Shown here in pieces: positions 7,595 to 14,212 of a DNA stretch of 15,111 bases. The stretch is from Gammaproteobacteria bacterium (GTDB lineage Bacteria; Pseudomonadota; Alphaproteobacteria; UBA828). A program made the position numbers and the translations under genes. The notes beneath the pieces are model-generated. The model ran no database searches and had not been told where the DNA came from. It worked only from the letters and a program-made list of their open reading frames with translations. Within the stretch, counting starts at the first letter, position 1; the number at the start of each line of letters is the position of its first letter. The stretch is taken from contig PAWF01000008.1 in NCBI GenBank assembly GCA_002714015.1, positions 15,590 to 30,700 on the forward strand. The letters are read 5' to 3'.

Positions 7595-9703
7595 ATGCTA
7601 AACTTAAAGAATTTTTTTTCACCTGATAGTATAGCCGTTATTGGTGCATCACCAGACACTAAAAAATTAGTAAGAGGTCGTGTTATGTCCGCCCTTAAGA
7701 ATGGCGGGTATAAGGGAAAAGTATACCCTATTAACCCCAGCCATTCTGAAATTTTGGGATATAAAGCATACAAAAGTCTTGATGACCTAGACGCGAAACC
7801 AGATCTTGCTTTAATAGCAGTAACAGCTGATAAAATTCCAGTAATCTTAGGTGAATTAGCTAAAATCGGCTGCCATAAAGCAGTTATTTATAGTGCAGGT
7901 TTTGCAGAAGTTGGCGAAGGTAGCAAGAATCTCGATCAAAAATTAAGAGCTGCCATAGAAAAATATAAAATCACAATTTTAGGTCCAAATGCAGTTGGAT
8001 TTTTTAATGTTGCTGAATGTGTTGCTGCAACTTTTAGTCCGGGTATAAATGTGGAGAACCCTCCTCGTGTTAACGACGGTATTGGGCGAAGGTTAGTTAT
8101 AATTTCACAAAGCGGAGGTCTAGGATTCTCCATATATCAGCGCGCTGCTAAACGGGGCATAAATGTAGGCTTAGTAGTAAGTACTGGTAATGAAGAAGGA
8201 ATAACCGCCCTAGATGTTCTAGATCAAGTAATCGATGATAATATGGTTGGTTGTGTTGCGCTCTATATAGAACAATTCCGTGACCCCCATAGGCTTAGTA
8301 GAATTGCCAAAAAGGCTTTGCAACGAGGCATCCAAATAATAGTAGTAAAATCAGGTCGTTCTGATGCAAGCAAGCGAGCCGCTATTTCTCATACAGCAAG
8401 TCTGGTTGGAAATGACAGCGCTTATGAAGGGGTCTTCAACGCATTTGGGATTTTTCGAGCTTATGACCAAGATGAAATGCTTGACCTGGCAGCTGTATTT
8501 ACAAGCTGCCCACACACTAAAGGAAATAAAATAGGTATAGTTTCTATAAGTGGAGGTGGTGCAATATGGCTAGCAGATGCCTGTTCTGATGCTAAATTAA
8601 TATTACCAGAATTTAAACCTAAACTACAAAAGGCTCTTAGAGAGTTTGTCCCTCCTTATGGTGGAACTAGTAATCCAGTTGATATAACTGCCCAATCACT
8701 TCATTCAGATGGAAATATTCGAGCATTAGAACTAATTGTAAAAGCCAAAGATGTTGATATGCTTGCAGTTGTAGCTACCCTATCAGAATCAGCAATGCTT
8801 AAGAAAGAAAAACCAAGATTAAAAAACTTAGCTAGAAAAAGTAATAAGCCAATAGTTTTTTGCTCCTATACTATCCCGAATCAAGAAAATTTATCTGATT
8901 TAGGTGACTGTGGCATTCCAACTTTTTCAAGCTTTGTAGGGTGCGCAAAAGCCTTGAAGGCTATCTATCACCATAATAAATTTAGAGAACTTAGCGACAA
9001 TGAGAAAATTCCAGTTTTCTTGCCCCCATCATTAGCAAATTTCAAAGCAACCAATACGGAGTTTGATTTAGAAGGACTTTACAAACAACTGAAAATTTCG
9101 ACACCCTTAGCAAAAATTGCCTTCACTACCGAAGAAGCAATAACAGCAGCCAATCAAATTGGATACCCTGTAGCCCTTAAATTACAAGACCCCAACATTG
9201 CTCATAAAAGTGCCAGCGGTGCTATAGAGTTAGCATTAAAAAATGAAGGAAACTTAAGAAGATCATTCAAAAATATTACTGATAATACTCAGAATAAAAA
9301 CTCTCCTTTCCTCGTTCAAGCTATGGCACCATTAGGAATTGATATTATTCTAGGAATTGTAAGAGATAACGATTTTGGTCCGCTTCTCATGGTTGGCATG
9401 GGAGGAACTGAAGTTGAAATTATTCGTGATATAAGTTTTTCTCCAGTCCCAATTGGGAAATTAGCTGCTAAAAAACTTTTACATCGTGTATCAGGTCTTC
9501 GACCGTTATTGCAGGACTCCTCTAAATCAAAAATTAATATAAGTGAATTAATAGAAATTCTTGTAAACCTAGCCCAATTTGCAGATTCTAATCGTAAAAC
9601 CATAGAAGAATTTGAAATCAACCCTCTACGCCTATTCGGTCCAGGAAAAAAAGCTCTAGCACTTGATGGCTTCTTGCGCATGAGTTCTATTGAAGAAGGA
9701 TAA
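7595..9703 (+). CDS. ADP-forming acyl-CoA synthetase (acetate-CoA ligase family)
   Basis: This 702-residue single-chain NDP-forming acyl-CoA synthetase would ligate CoA to a carboxylic acid with ATP hydrolysis to ADP, or the reverse. From the N-terminus come a CoA-binding domain (about 5-135; VIGASP, YPINPSH, GPNAVG), a succinyl-CoA-ligase-like domain with SQSGG (171-175), and the phospho-histidine in ISHTASLVGND (His266). Then come a hinge region (310-460) and an ATP-grasp domain (about 485-700; ALKLQDPNIAHKSASG at 527-542, GMGGTEVE, and EINP at 674-677). All catalytic modules are present. The conserved Cys of GPNC is Ala133 here. It begins seven bases after the dehydrogenase pair with only a weak ribosome binding site, so coupling is likely. 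The substrate is unknown. Protein acetyltransferases of the Pat type share this fold but carry an extra GNAT domain, absent here. Confidence 0.92.
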   Translation: MLNLKNFFSPDSIAVIGASPDTKKLVRGRVMSALKNGGYKGKVYPINPSHSEILGYKAYKSLDDLDAKPDLALIAVTADKIPVILGELAKIGCHKAVIYSAGFAEVGEGSKNLDQKLRAAIEKYKITILGPNAVGFFNVAECVAATFSPGINVENPPRVNDGIGRRLVIISQSGGLGFSIYQRAAKRGINVGLVVSTGNEEGITALDVLDQVIDDNMVGCVALYIEQFRDPHRLSRIAKKALQRGIQIIVVKSGRSDASKRAAISHTASLVGNDSAYEGVFNAFGIFRAYDQDEMLDLAAVFTSCPHTKGNKIGIVSISGGGAIWLADACSDAKLILPEFKPKLQKALREFVPPYGGTSNPVDITAQSLHSDGNIRALELIVKAKDVDMLAVVATLSESAMLKKEKPRLKNLARKSNKPIVFCSYTIPNQENLSDLGDCGIPTFSSFVGCAKALKAIYHHNKFRELSDNEKIPVFLPPSLANFKATNTEFDLEGLYKQLKISTPLAKIAFTTEEAITAANQIGYPVALKLQDPNIAHKSASGAIELALKNEGNLRRSFKNITDNTQNKNSPFLVQAMAPLGIDIILGIVRDNDFGPLLMVGMGGTEVEIIRDISFSPVPIGKLAAKKLLHRVSGLRPLLQDSSKSKINISELIEILVNLAQFADSNRKTIEEFEINPLRLFGPGKKALALDGFLRMSSIEEG

Positions 9704-9708
9704 AAATA

Positions 9709-10503
9709 ATGTCCGACAACATTTTGGTTAATATTTCAGATAGTATTGCAACCATAACTCTTAACCGTCCCGAAAAACGTAATGCTTTTCATTTAAAAAT
9801 GGTAGATCAATGGTGTGAATCTCTTAAAACATGCGCAGAAGATAAAAGTGTAAAAGTGATAATAATTACAGGTAAAGGAGATGCTTTTTGTGCTGGAGGA
9901 GATATAGCAGAATTAATGGGTGCAAGGCTCAAAATGGGACCAGAGGATAGAAAAAGTGAGTTGAAAGATCATGTACATAAACTTGTTCGTGTATTTCTTG
10001 AGAATGATAAACCGGTAATAGCGGCAATGAATGGAGTGGCAACTGGGGCTGGCTTAGATCTTGCTCTATATGCTGACTTAAGGTACGCAGCGACTTCTGC
10101 CAGATTTTCTGAAACCTACGTTAGGGTTGGCCTTATACCCGGTGCTGGTGGTGCATGGATGTTACCAAGAATTGTAGGAGAAGCTAAAGCATTTGAACTC
10201 CTATGGACTAGCGACTTTATTACCGCGGACGAAGCTCAAGAATTAGGAATCGTAAATAATGTATTTGCAGATAAAGTATTGATGGCAGAGGTAATTAAAA
10301 TAGCAAAAAAAATTGCTAGTGGCCCCCAATCTGCAAATCGAGCAATAAAAAGAGCTATTTTTCATGGTAGAAACTCAGATCTTTATTCTTCACTTGATCA
10401 TATATCCTCAACATATGGTCTGATTGCAACAGGAGCCGATCATAAAGAGGCTGTTAATGCATTTCTTGAGAAACGTGAACCCATATTTGGAAAGAATGAA
10501 TAG
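9709..10503 (+). CDS. Crotonase-family protein (enoyl-CoA hydratase/isomerase-like)
   Basis: This 264-residue crotonase-fold protein would act on an unsaturated CoA ester, probably the product of the dehydrogenase pair upstream. Family signs are LNRPEKRNAF (18-27), the oxyanion-hole loop FCAGGDIAEL (60-69), and NGVATGAGLDLAL with LIPGAGG downstream. The two glutamates used by classical enoyl-CoA hydratase are not kept: the first position is Asp117 and the second is Tyr137 (in SETYVRVGLIPG). It may therefore be an isomerase or another crotonase-type enzyme rather than a standard hydratase. It follows the synthetase stop by five bases, with AAGGA inside the end of that gene as its ribosome binding site. 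It is the last gene of the cassette. The family assignment is sure; the reaction is not. Confidence 0.88.
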   Translation: MSDNILVNISDSIATITLNRPEKRNAFHLKMVDQWCESLKTCAEDKSVKVIIITGKGDAFCAGGDIAELMGARLKMGPEDRKSELKDHVHKLVRVFLENDKPVIAAMNGVATGAGLDLALYADLRYAATSARFSETYVRVGLIPGAGGAWMLPRIVGEAKAFELLWTSDFITADEAQELGIVNNVFADKVLMAEVIKIAKKIASGPQSANRAIKRAIFHGRNSDLYSSLDHISSTYGLIATGADHKEAVNAFLEKREPIFGKNE

Positions 10504-10571
10504 ATTCTATTTTCACATATCAATCATGCTCTGATGACCTAACAAGATATTATTTAAAATAACAATGCACA

Positions 10572-10601
10572 TTGCCCAAGATACTATTTCGAAGCTATAA
10601 C
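10572..10601 (+). promoter_or_regulatory. Candidate sigma70-type promoter of tRNA-Pro
   Basis: TTGCCC (10572-10577) and TATAAC (10596-10601) are separated by 18 bases and lie just before the tRNA gene at 10615. This would start transcription a few bases upstream of the mature 5' end. Both boxes are close to the consensus TTGACA/TATAAT. Confidence 0.5.
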
Positions 10602-10614
10602 ATTTATATTAGTT

Positions 10615-10691
10615 CGGAGTGTAGCTCAGCCCGGCAGAGCACTGTCTTCGGGAGGCAGGGGTCGGTGGTTCAAATCCACTCACTCCGACCA
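10615..10691 (+). tRNA. tRNA-Pro, anticodon CGG
   Basis: This is a complete cloverleaf of 77 bases with encoded CCA. The acceptor stem CGGAGTG (10615-10621) pairs with CACTCCG (10681-10687), followed by discriminator A and CCA (10689-10691). The D stem is GCTC/GAGC. The anticodon stem CTGTC/GGCAG encloses the loop TTCGGGA with anticodon CGG at 10649-10651 and G at position 37. The T stem is GGTGG/CCACT with the loop TTCAAAT. The C1-G72 first pair is the bacterial proline identity feature. It reads CCG codons. It stands alone, downstream of the acyl-CoA cassette on the same strand. Confidence 0.97.
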
Positions 10692-10776
10692 ACCACCTGT
10701 TATAAATCTTGATTATAATTTTTCAAAACATTTTTGGAAACCTTATAATATTAAGTTCAATATAAGCTAATATTAT

Positions 10777-10804
10777 TCTTACTATCTTCGTAAGACAGGT
10801 TTTT
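10777..10804 (+). terminator. Weak candidate terminator downstream of tRNA-Pro
   Basis: TCTTAC (10777-10782) and GTAAGA (10790-10795) form a perfect 6-base stem with a 7-base loop. Four bases later comes a run of five T (10800-10804). The stem is weak and lies about 85 bases past the tRNA, so the call is tentative. A nearer all-AT repeat TTATAA/TTATAA (10700-10718) followed by a T-run is even weaker. Confidence 0.25.
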
Positions 10805-10832
10805 CTGGTTAAAAATTGTATTCATTATTTTA

Positions 10833-10849
10833 ACCAATATTATATTGGT
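10833..10849. repeat. 17-base near-perfect palindrome
   Basis: ACCAATAT (10833-10840) and ATATTGGT (10842-10849) are exact inverted copies around a single central T. It lies in the gap between convergent genes. It could be a dimer-binding site or part of a bidirectional hairpin; no T-run follows. Confidence 0.4.
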
Positions 10850-10914
10850 ATGTGCTTTAGTAAGTTTGCAATTATTCTTCTAAGATTTATCACTTTTTAT
10901 ATTAAAATCTATCC

Positions 10915-10929
10915 ACTACATGATGTAGT
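10915..10929. repeat. 15-base near-perfect palindrome
   Basis: ACTACAT (10915-10921) and ATGTAGT (10923-10929) are exact inverted copies around a central G. It lies about 40 bases beyond the stop of the minus-strand flavoprotein gene, where it could act as a weak hairpin in the 3' end of that transcript. Confidence 0.4.
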
Positions 10930-10966
10930 TATAAAATTCATGAAATATTATTTAACAAAAAAAGTT

Positions 10967-13423
10967 TTAAGCGTAAATTCTCACACCCTTTGGATCAAAA
11001 AATGGTAATAGTGATATTCTGATCGGCACTCTTTGACCAGCAAAATCAACTTCATAATTACCTTTTGGGACATCTTCCCAAGAAGATGGCTTTTCTGTTT
11101 CGATATAGCCCATACCCATTGGCTTTTCATAGTAATAGCTATATGCGCCAGAGCTGACACGACCTACAATCCTGTTATCAAGATATATGGTCTCGTCATG
11201 GAATATAAGGGGTTCTGGTTTTTCTAACATAATATGGACTAATCTTTTTTTAAACCCGTCAGATTTTTGTTTCTCTAATACTTTCCGACCTATAAAATCC
11301 CCCCCCTTTTTAAAAGAAATAGATGAATGAAGACCTGCTTCAATAGGAGTCTCAGCTTGAGTAATATCATGACCCCAATGTCTGTATCCCTTTTCCATTC
11401 TTAGAGAATCTACAGCATGAAGTCCACAAAGGCGAGAACCCACATTCATAGAATTTTCCTTTATTAAATCAAAAACTGGTATCATAAATTCTGTTGGAAT
11501 ATACAACTCCCAGCCTAACTCCCCTACGTAAGTAATTCTAAGTGCCTTTGCAATTGCATATCCAATATCTATTTCCTGATATGTACCAAAAGGAAATGCA
11601 TTATTAGAAAAGTCAGTATCAGATACTGAAGACATCACTTCTCTAGCCTTTGGTCCCATCAACGCAATAACACCATAACCTGAAGTTATATCTGTAATAG
11701 TAAGTGAAGAGTTCTTTGATACTTGTCTTTTCATCCAAGTAAGAACGCGTGTTTGTGACGCAGCAGAAGTAACAACAAAATATTCTGTATTAGACAATCT
11801 AGTAATTGTGAGATCTGCTTCTATTCCACCCCTAGAATTTAGAAACTGCGTATAGACTATTTTCCCCGGCAAAACACTCACATTATTAGCAGCAATTCTT
11901 TGTAACTCTATTTCAGCGTCTTGCCCCTGGACTAAAAATTTTGCAAATGAGCTCATGTCAATTATTCCTAAGGTATTCCTTACAGCATGATGCTCCTCTC
12001 TTACGTATTCAAACCAATTCTGTTTGGAATAATTATGCTCATAAATTGGGTCCACACCTTTTGGAGCAAACCAATTCGCACGCTCCCATCCAGATACCTC
12101 GCCAAAACAAGCATTACTATCTACTAATCGTTGGTGTAACGGGCTTAACCGTGCAGGTCTTGCAGACTCTACTTGTCGATAGGGCCAGTGCATTTTATAC
12201 AACAACCCTAAGCTTTCGATTGTGCGATCAAAGAGATATCTACTATTACTTTGAAAACTGTTAAAACGAGCTATATCTAACTCCGCAAGATCAACTGTAG
12301 GTTGTCCCTCAACAATCCATTCTGCCATAACTTTTCCTGCGCCTGCTGCACTTAAAATTCCTGAAGAGTTAAAGCCAGCTACTACAAAAAAATTATTTAA
12401 CTCCGGAGCCTCCCCCATAACAAATTTATTATCAGGCGTAAAACTTTCTGGTCCATTTAAAAATTTTCTTATTGGCGCATGCTCAATAGAAGGTAATAAC
12501 TCTATAGCTTTAGTTAGAGGTAACTCAAAATGGTCCCAATCTTCTTGTAACTCAATAAATTCTGTATCAGCAGGCAACCGATTAAGTGGCAAAGGCTTAG
12601 CCACAGGCTCGAATGAACCAACGAGCAATCTCCCAGCATCTTCTTTTATATAAATGTACCCATCTGTATCTCTTATGATTGGTAGATTTTCTTTTAAATT
12701 TGAGATTGCCTCAGTTACTACGTACATATGCTCTGCAGCATAAATTGGTACACGCACATCTGCCATTTTGCCAATTTCTGCGGCCCAAATACCAGCACAA
12801 TTAACTATAATCTCACACGCAATATTTCCTCTTATTGTCTCAACACCAGAAACATAAGAATTATTTTTTAAAATTTTAGTGACCTCTGTATTTTCATAGA
12901 TAAGTGCACCACCAGTTCGAGCGCCTTTTGCAAGAGCCATAGTTGTATCCACTGGATTGGTCTGACCATCTGTTGGAATATATACTGCACCCTTTATTTT
13001 AGAAGAATCGAGCATAGGCCAGATTTGCTTTGCCTCACTTGGGGATACCTCATGGACATCAACTCCAAAACATTTACCAAGCGCTGCCATTCTTCTAATT
13101 TCAATTAATCTATCAGTCGTACGAGCAACAGGCATACTACCATTACGCTGAAACCCCGTAGCTAATCCAGTTTCTCTTTCAAGATCTCCGTATAGATCAG
13201 CGGTATATTGTGAGAGAACTGTCTGAGTATAATTAGACCTAAGCTGAACAATTAACCCGGCAGCATGCCAGGAGGTGCCACATGTTAGGTGACCACGTTC
13301 TAATATTATTACATCTTTATAACCAATCTTAGTTAGGTGATATGCTAAACTACACCCAATAATTCCTCCTCCTATGATTACTACCTGGGCTTGTGATGGC
13401 AGAGCGCTTGATGTCTTATCCAT
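10967..13423 (-). CDS. Dimethylglycine/sarcosine dehydrogenase-like flavoprotein with GcvT domain
   Basis: This 818-residue enzyme is built like mitochondrial dimethylglycine and sarcosine dehydrogenases. An FAD-binding oxidase domain (about 13-370) starts with VVIIGGGIIGCSLAYHL and has His53 in TSWHAAGL, the position of covalent FAD attachment in those enzymes. An FAO_M linker (about 373-428) follows, then a GcvT-type folate domain (about 430-715; GWERANWFA at 445-453, GGIEADLTITR with Asp537) and a GcvT C-terminal barrel. It would oxidatively demethylate an N-methylated glycine and pass the methyl carbon to tetrahydrofolate. Which methylamine it prefers (dimethylglycine, sarcosine or another) cannot be told. 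GGGGAG lies five bases before the ATG at 13423. It is the last of three co-directional genes, 73 bases after bioD, and no glycine riboswitch or one-carbon genes are nearby. Confidence 0.9.
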   Translation of the reverse strand: MDKTSSALPSQAQVVIIGGGIIGCSLAYHLTKIGYKDVIILERGHLTCGTSWHAAGLIVQLRSNYTQTVLSQYTADLYGDLERETGLATGFQRNGSMPVARTTDRLIEIRRMAALGKCFGVDVHEVSPSEAKQIWPMLDSSKIKGAVYIPTDGQTNPVDTTMALAKGARTGGALIYENTEVTKILKNNSYVSGVETIRGNIACEIIVNCAGIWAAEIGKMADVRVPIYAAEHMYVVTEAISNLKENLPIIRDTDGYIYIKEDAGRLLVGSFEPVAKPLPLNRLPADTEFIELQEDWDHFELPLTKAIELLPSIEHAPIRKFLNGPESFTPDNKFVMGEAPELNNFFVVAGFNSSGILSAAGAGKVMAEWIVEGQPTVDLAELDIARFNSFQSNSRYLFDRTIESLGLLYKMHWPYRQVESARPARLSPLHQRLVDSNACFGEVSGWERANWFAPKGVDPIYEHNYSKQNWFEYVREEHHAVRNTLGIIDMSSFAKFLVQGQDAEIELQRIAANNVSVLPGKIVYTQFLNSRGGIEADLTITRLSNTEYFVVTSAASQTRVLTWMKRQVSKNSSLTITDITSGYGVIALMGPKAREVMSSVSDTDFSNNAFPFGTYQEIDIGYAIAKALRITYVGELGWELYIPTEFMIPVFDLIKENSMNVGSRLCGLHAVDSLRMEKGYRHWGHDITQAETPIEAGLHSSISFKKGGDFIGRKVLEKQKSDGFKKRLVHIMLEKPEPLIFHDETIYLDNRIVGRVSSGAYSYYYEKPMGMGYIETEKPSSWEDVPKGNYEVDFAGQRVPIRISLLPFFDPKGVRIYA

Positions 13424-13496
13424 TACAACTCCCCAGATAAAAAGATGCAGAAAATAGATTTTTTATTATCTCAATTAAATTAAAAATACATACAAC

Positions 13497-14177
13497 TTAA
13501 AGGCATAAAATATCTAGCAACTTTGGAACTTTCTGCCAATTTTTAGGAGCATTCGGAATCCTTGGGATTGTAGCTATTGGAAGTTCCCCTACATATCTTT
13601 TAATAGTACTAACTAACTCATCAAGACTAACTGGGCTTTCGGCTGATTCGCTTACGACCAAACCTTTAACAGCAACCCCATTATTTTTCATGGCCTCAAG
13701 AGTAGTTAGTGTATGGCTAATAGTCCCAAGATAGCTGCCTGCAACTAGAATTGCTGGCATACCTAGCTTAGACATCCAATCCATAACTGTATGTCTTGAG
13801 TCAAGTGGAACCATTGCTCCGCCGACTCCTTCAACTATCGTATAATCAGCACTAAAATTCTTGGCCAAAGAAAACTTCACCAATTTGTCAAAGTCAATTG
13901 TACGATTTTCTCTTGCTGCTGCCATATCTGGAGAGAGTGGGGCTTTATACCTCCATGGCGTTACTTTAGAGAGTGTTTCTTCATTAGCTTTCAACCCAAC
14001 ACTAGTAAGAAGAATTCCAGAATCGCTACTTTCAATATTTGAATCTTCAAATCCACTAAGAACTGGTTTCAAAGGTTGCACTACTTTTCCAGCAACGGTT
14101 AATTGGTAACAAATTGCTGCTGCTACAAATGTCTTACCAACTTCTGTGCCGGTTCCCGTAATAAAAATACTGGACAT
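13497..14177 (-). CDS. bioD: Dethiobiotin synthetase
   Basis: This enzyme closes the ureido ring of dethiobiotin from 7,8-diaminopelargonate, CO2 and ATP, the penultimate step of biotin synthesis. The protein has 226 residues, the usual length. The P-loop is TGTGTEVGKTF (7-17) with Lys15 and Thr16. The substrate lysine is Lys37 in LKPVLSG, and metal ligands are seen at Asp52 (SSDSG) and Glu116 (VEGVGG). LSPDMAA (81-87) is also typical. All key residues are present. AGGAG lies ten bases before the ATG at 14177. It is not next to bioA, bioB or bioF within this window; instead it sits between a 2-oxoglutarate oxygenase-family gene and the flavoprotein gene on the same strand. Its upstream neighbour ends 35 bases away. 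Confidence 0.95.
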   Translation of the reverse strand: MSSIFITGTGTEVGKTFVAAAICYQLTVAGKVVQPLKPVLSGFEDSNIESSDSGILLTSVGLKANEETLSKVTPWRYKAPLSPDMAAARENRTIDFDKLVKFSLAKNFSADYTIVEGVGGAMVPLDSRHTVMDWMSKLGMPAILVAGSYLGTISHTLTTLEAMKNNGVAVKGLVVSESAESPVSLDELVSTIKRYVGELPIATIPRIPNAPKNWQKVPKLLDILCL

Positions 14178-14212
14178 TAAGACTGAACTCCTAGTGAAAA
14201 ACTATTAAAAAC

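Larger units (their letters stand above)
10692..10966. other. AT-rich gap between convergent units, no gene seen
   Basis: These 275 bases separate the tRNA gene (plus) from the 3' end of the flavoprotein gene (minus). They are very AT-rich and hold several small inverted repeats (annotated separately). One 52-codon frame on the plus strand (10850-11008) has no ribosome binding site and runs into the opposite gene, so I do not call it. No strong GC-rich terminator was found for either unit. Confidence 0.6.

Noticed and set aside
5435..10503. DMSP demethylation genes (dmdB, dmdC, dmdD)
   Set aside because: DmdC is a single protein of nearly 600 residues and DmdB is an AMP-forming ligase; here there are two short dehydrogenase subunits and an ADP-forming ligase.
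10850..11008. A 52-codon plus-strand frame beginning just after the 17-base palindrome
   Set aside because: There is no ribosome binding site, the composition follows the AT-rich background, and the end is antisense to the conserved C-terminus of the flavoprotein gene. It is most likely chance.
10967..13423. DMSP demethylase DmdA, suggested by the GcvT-type half
   Set aside because: DmdA lacks an FAD oxidase domain. This 818-residue protein has the full DAO-FAO_M-GcvT layout with the flavin-attachment histidine.
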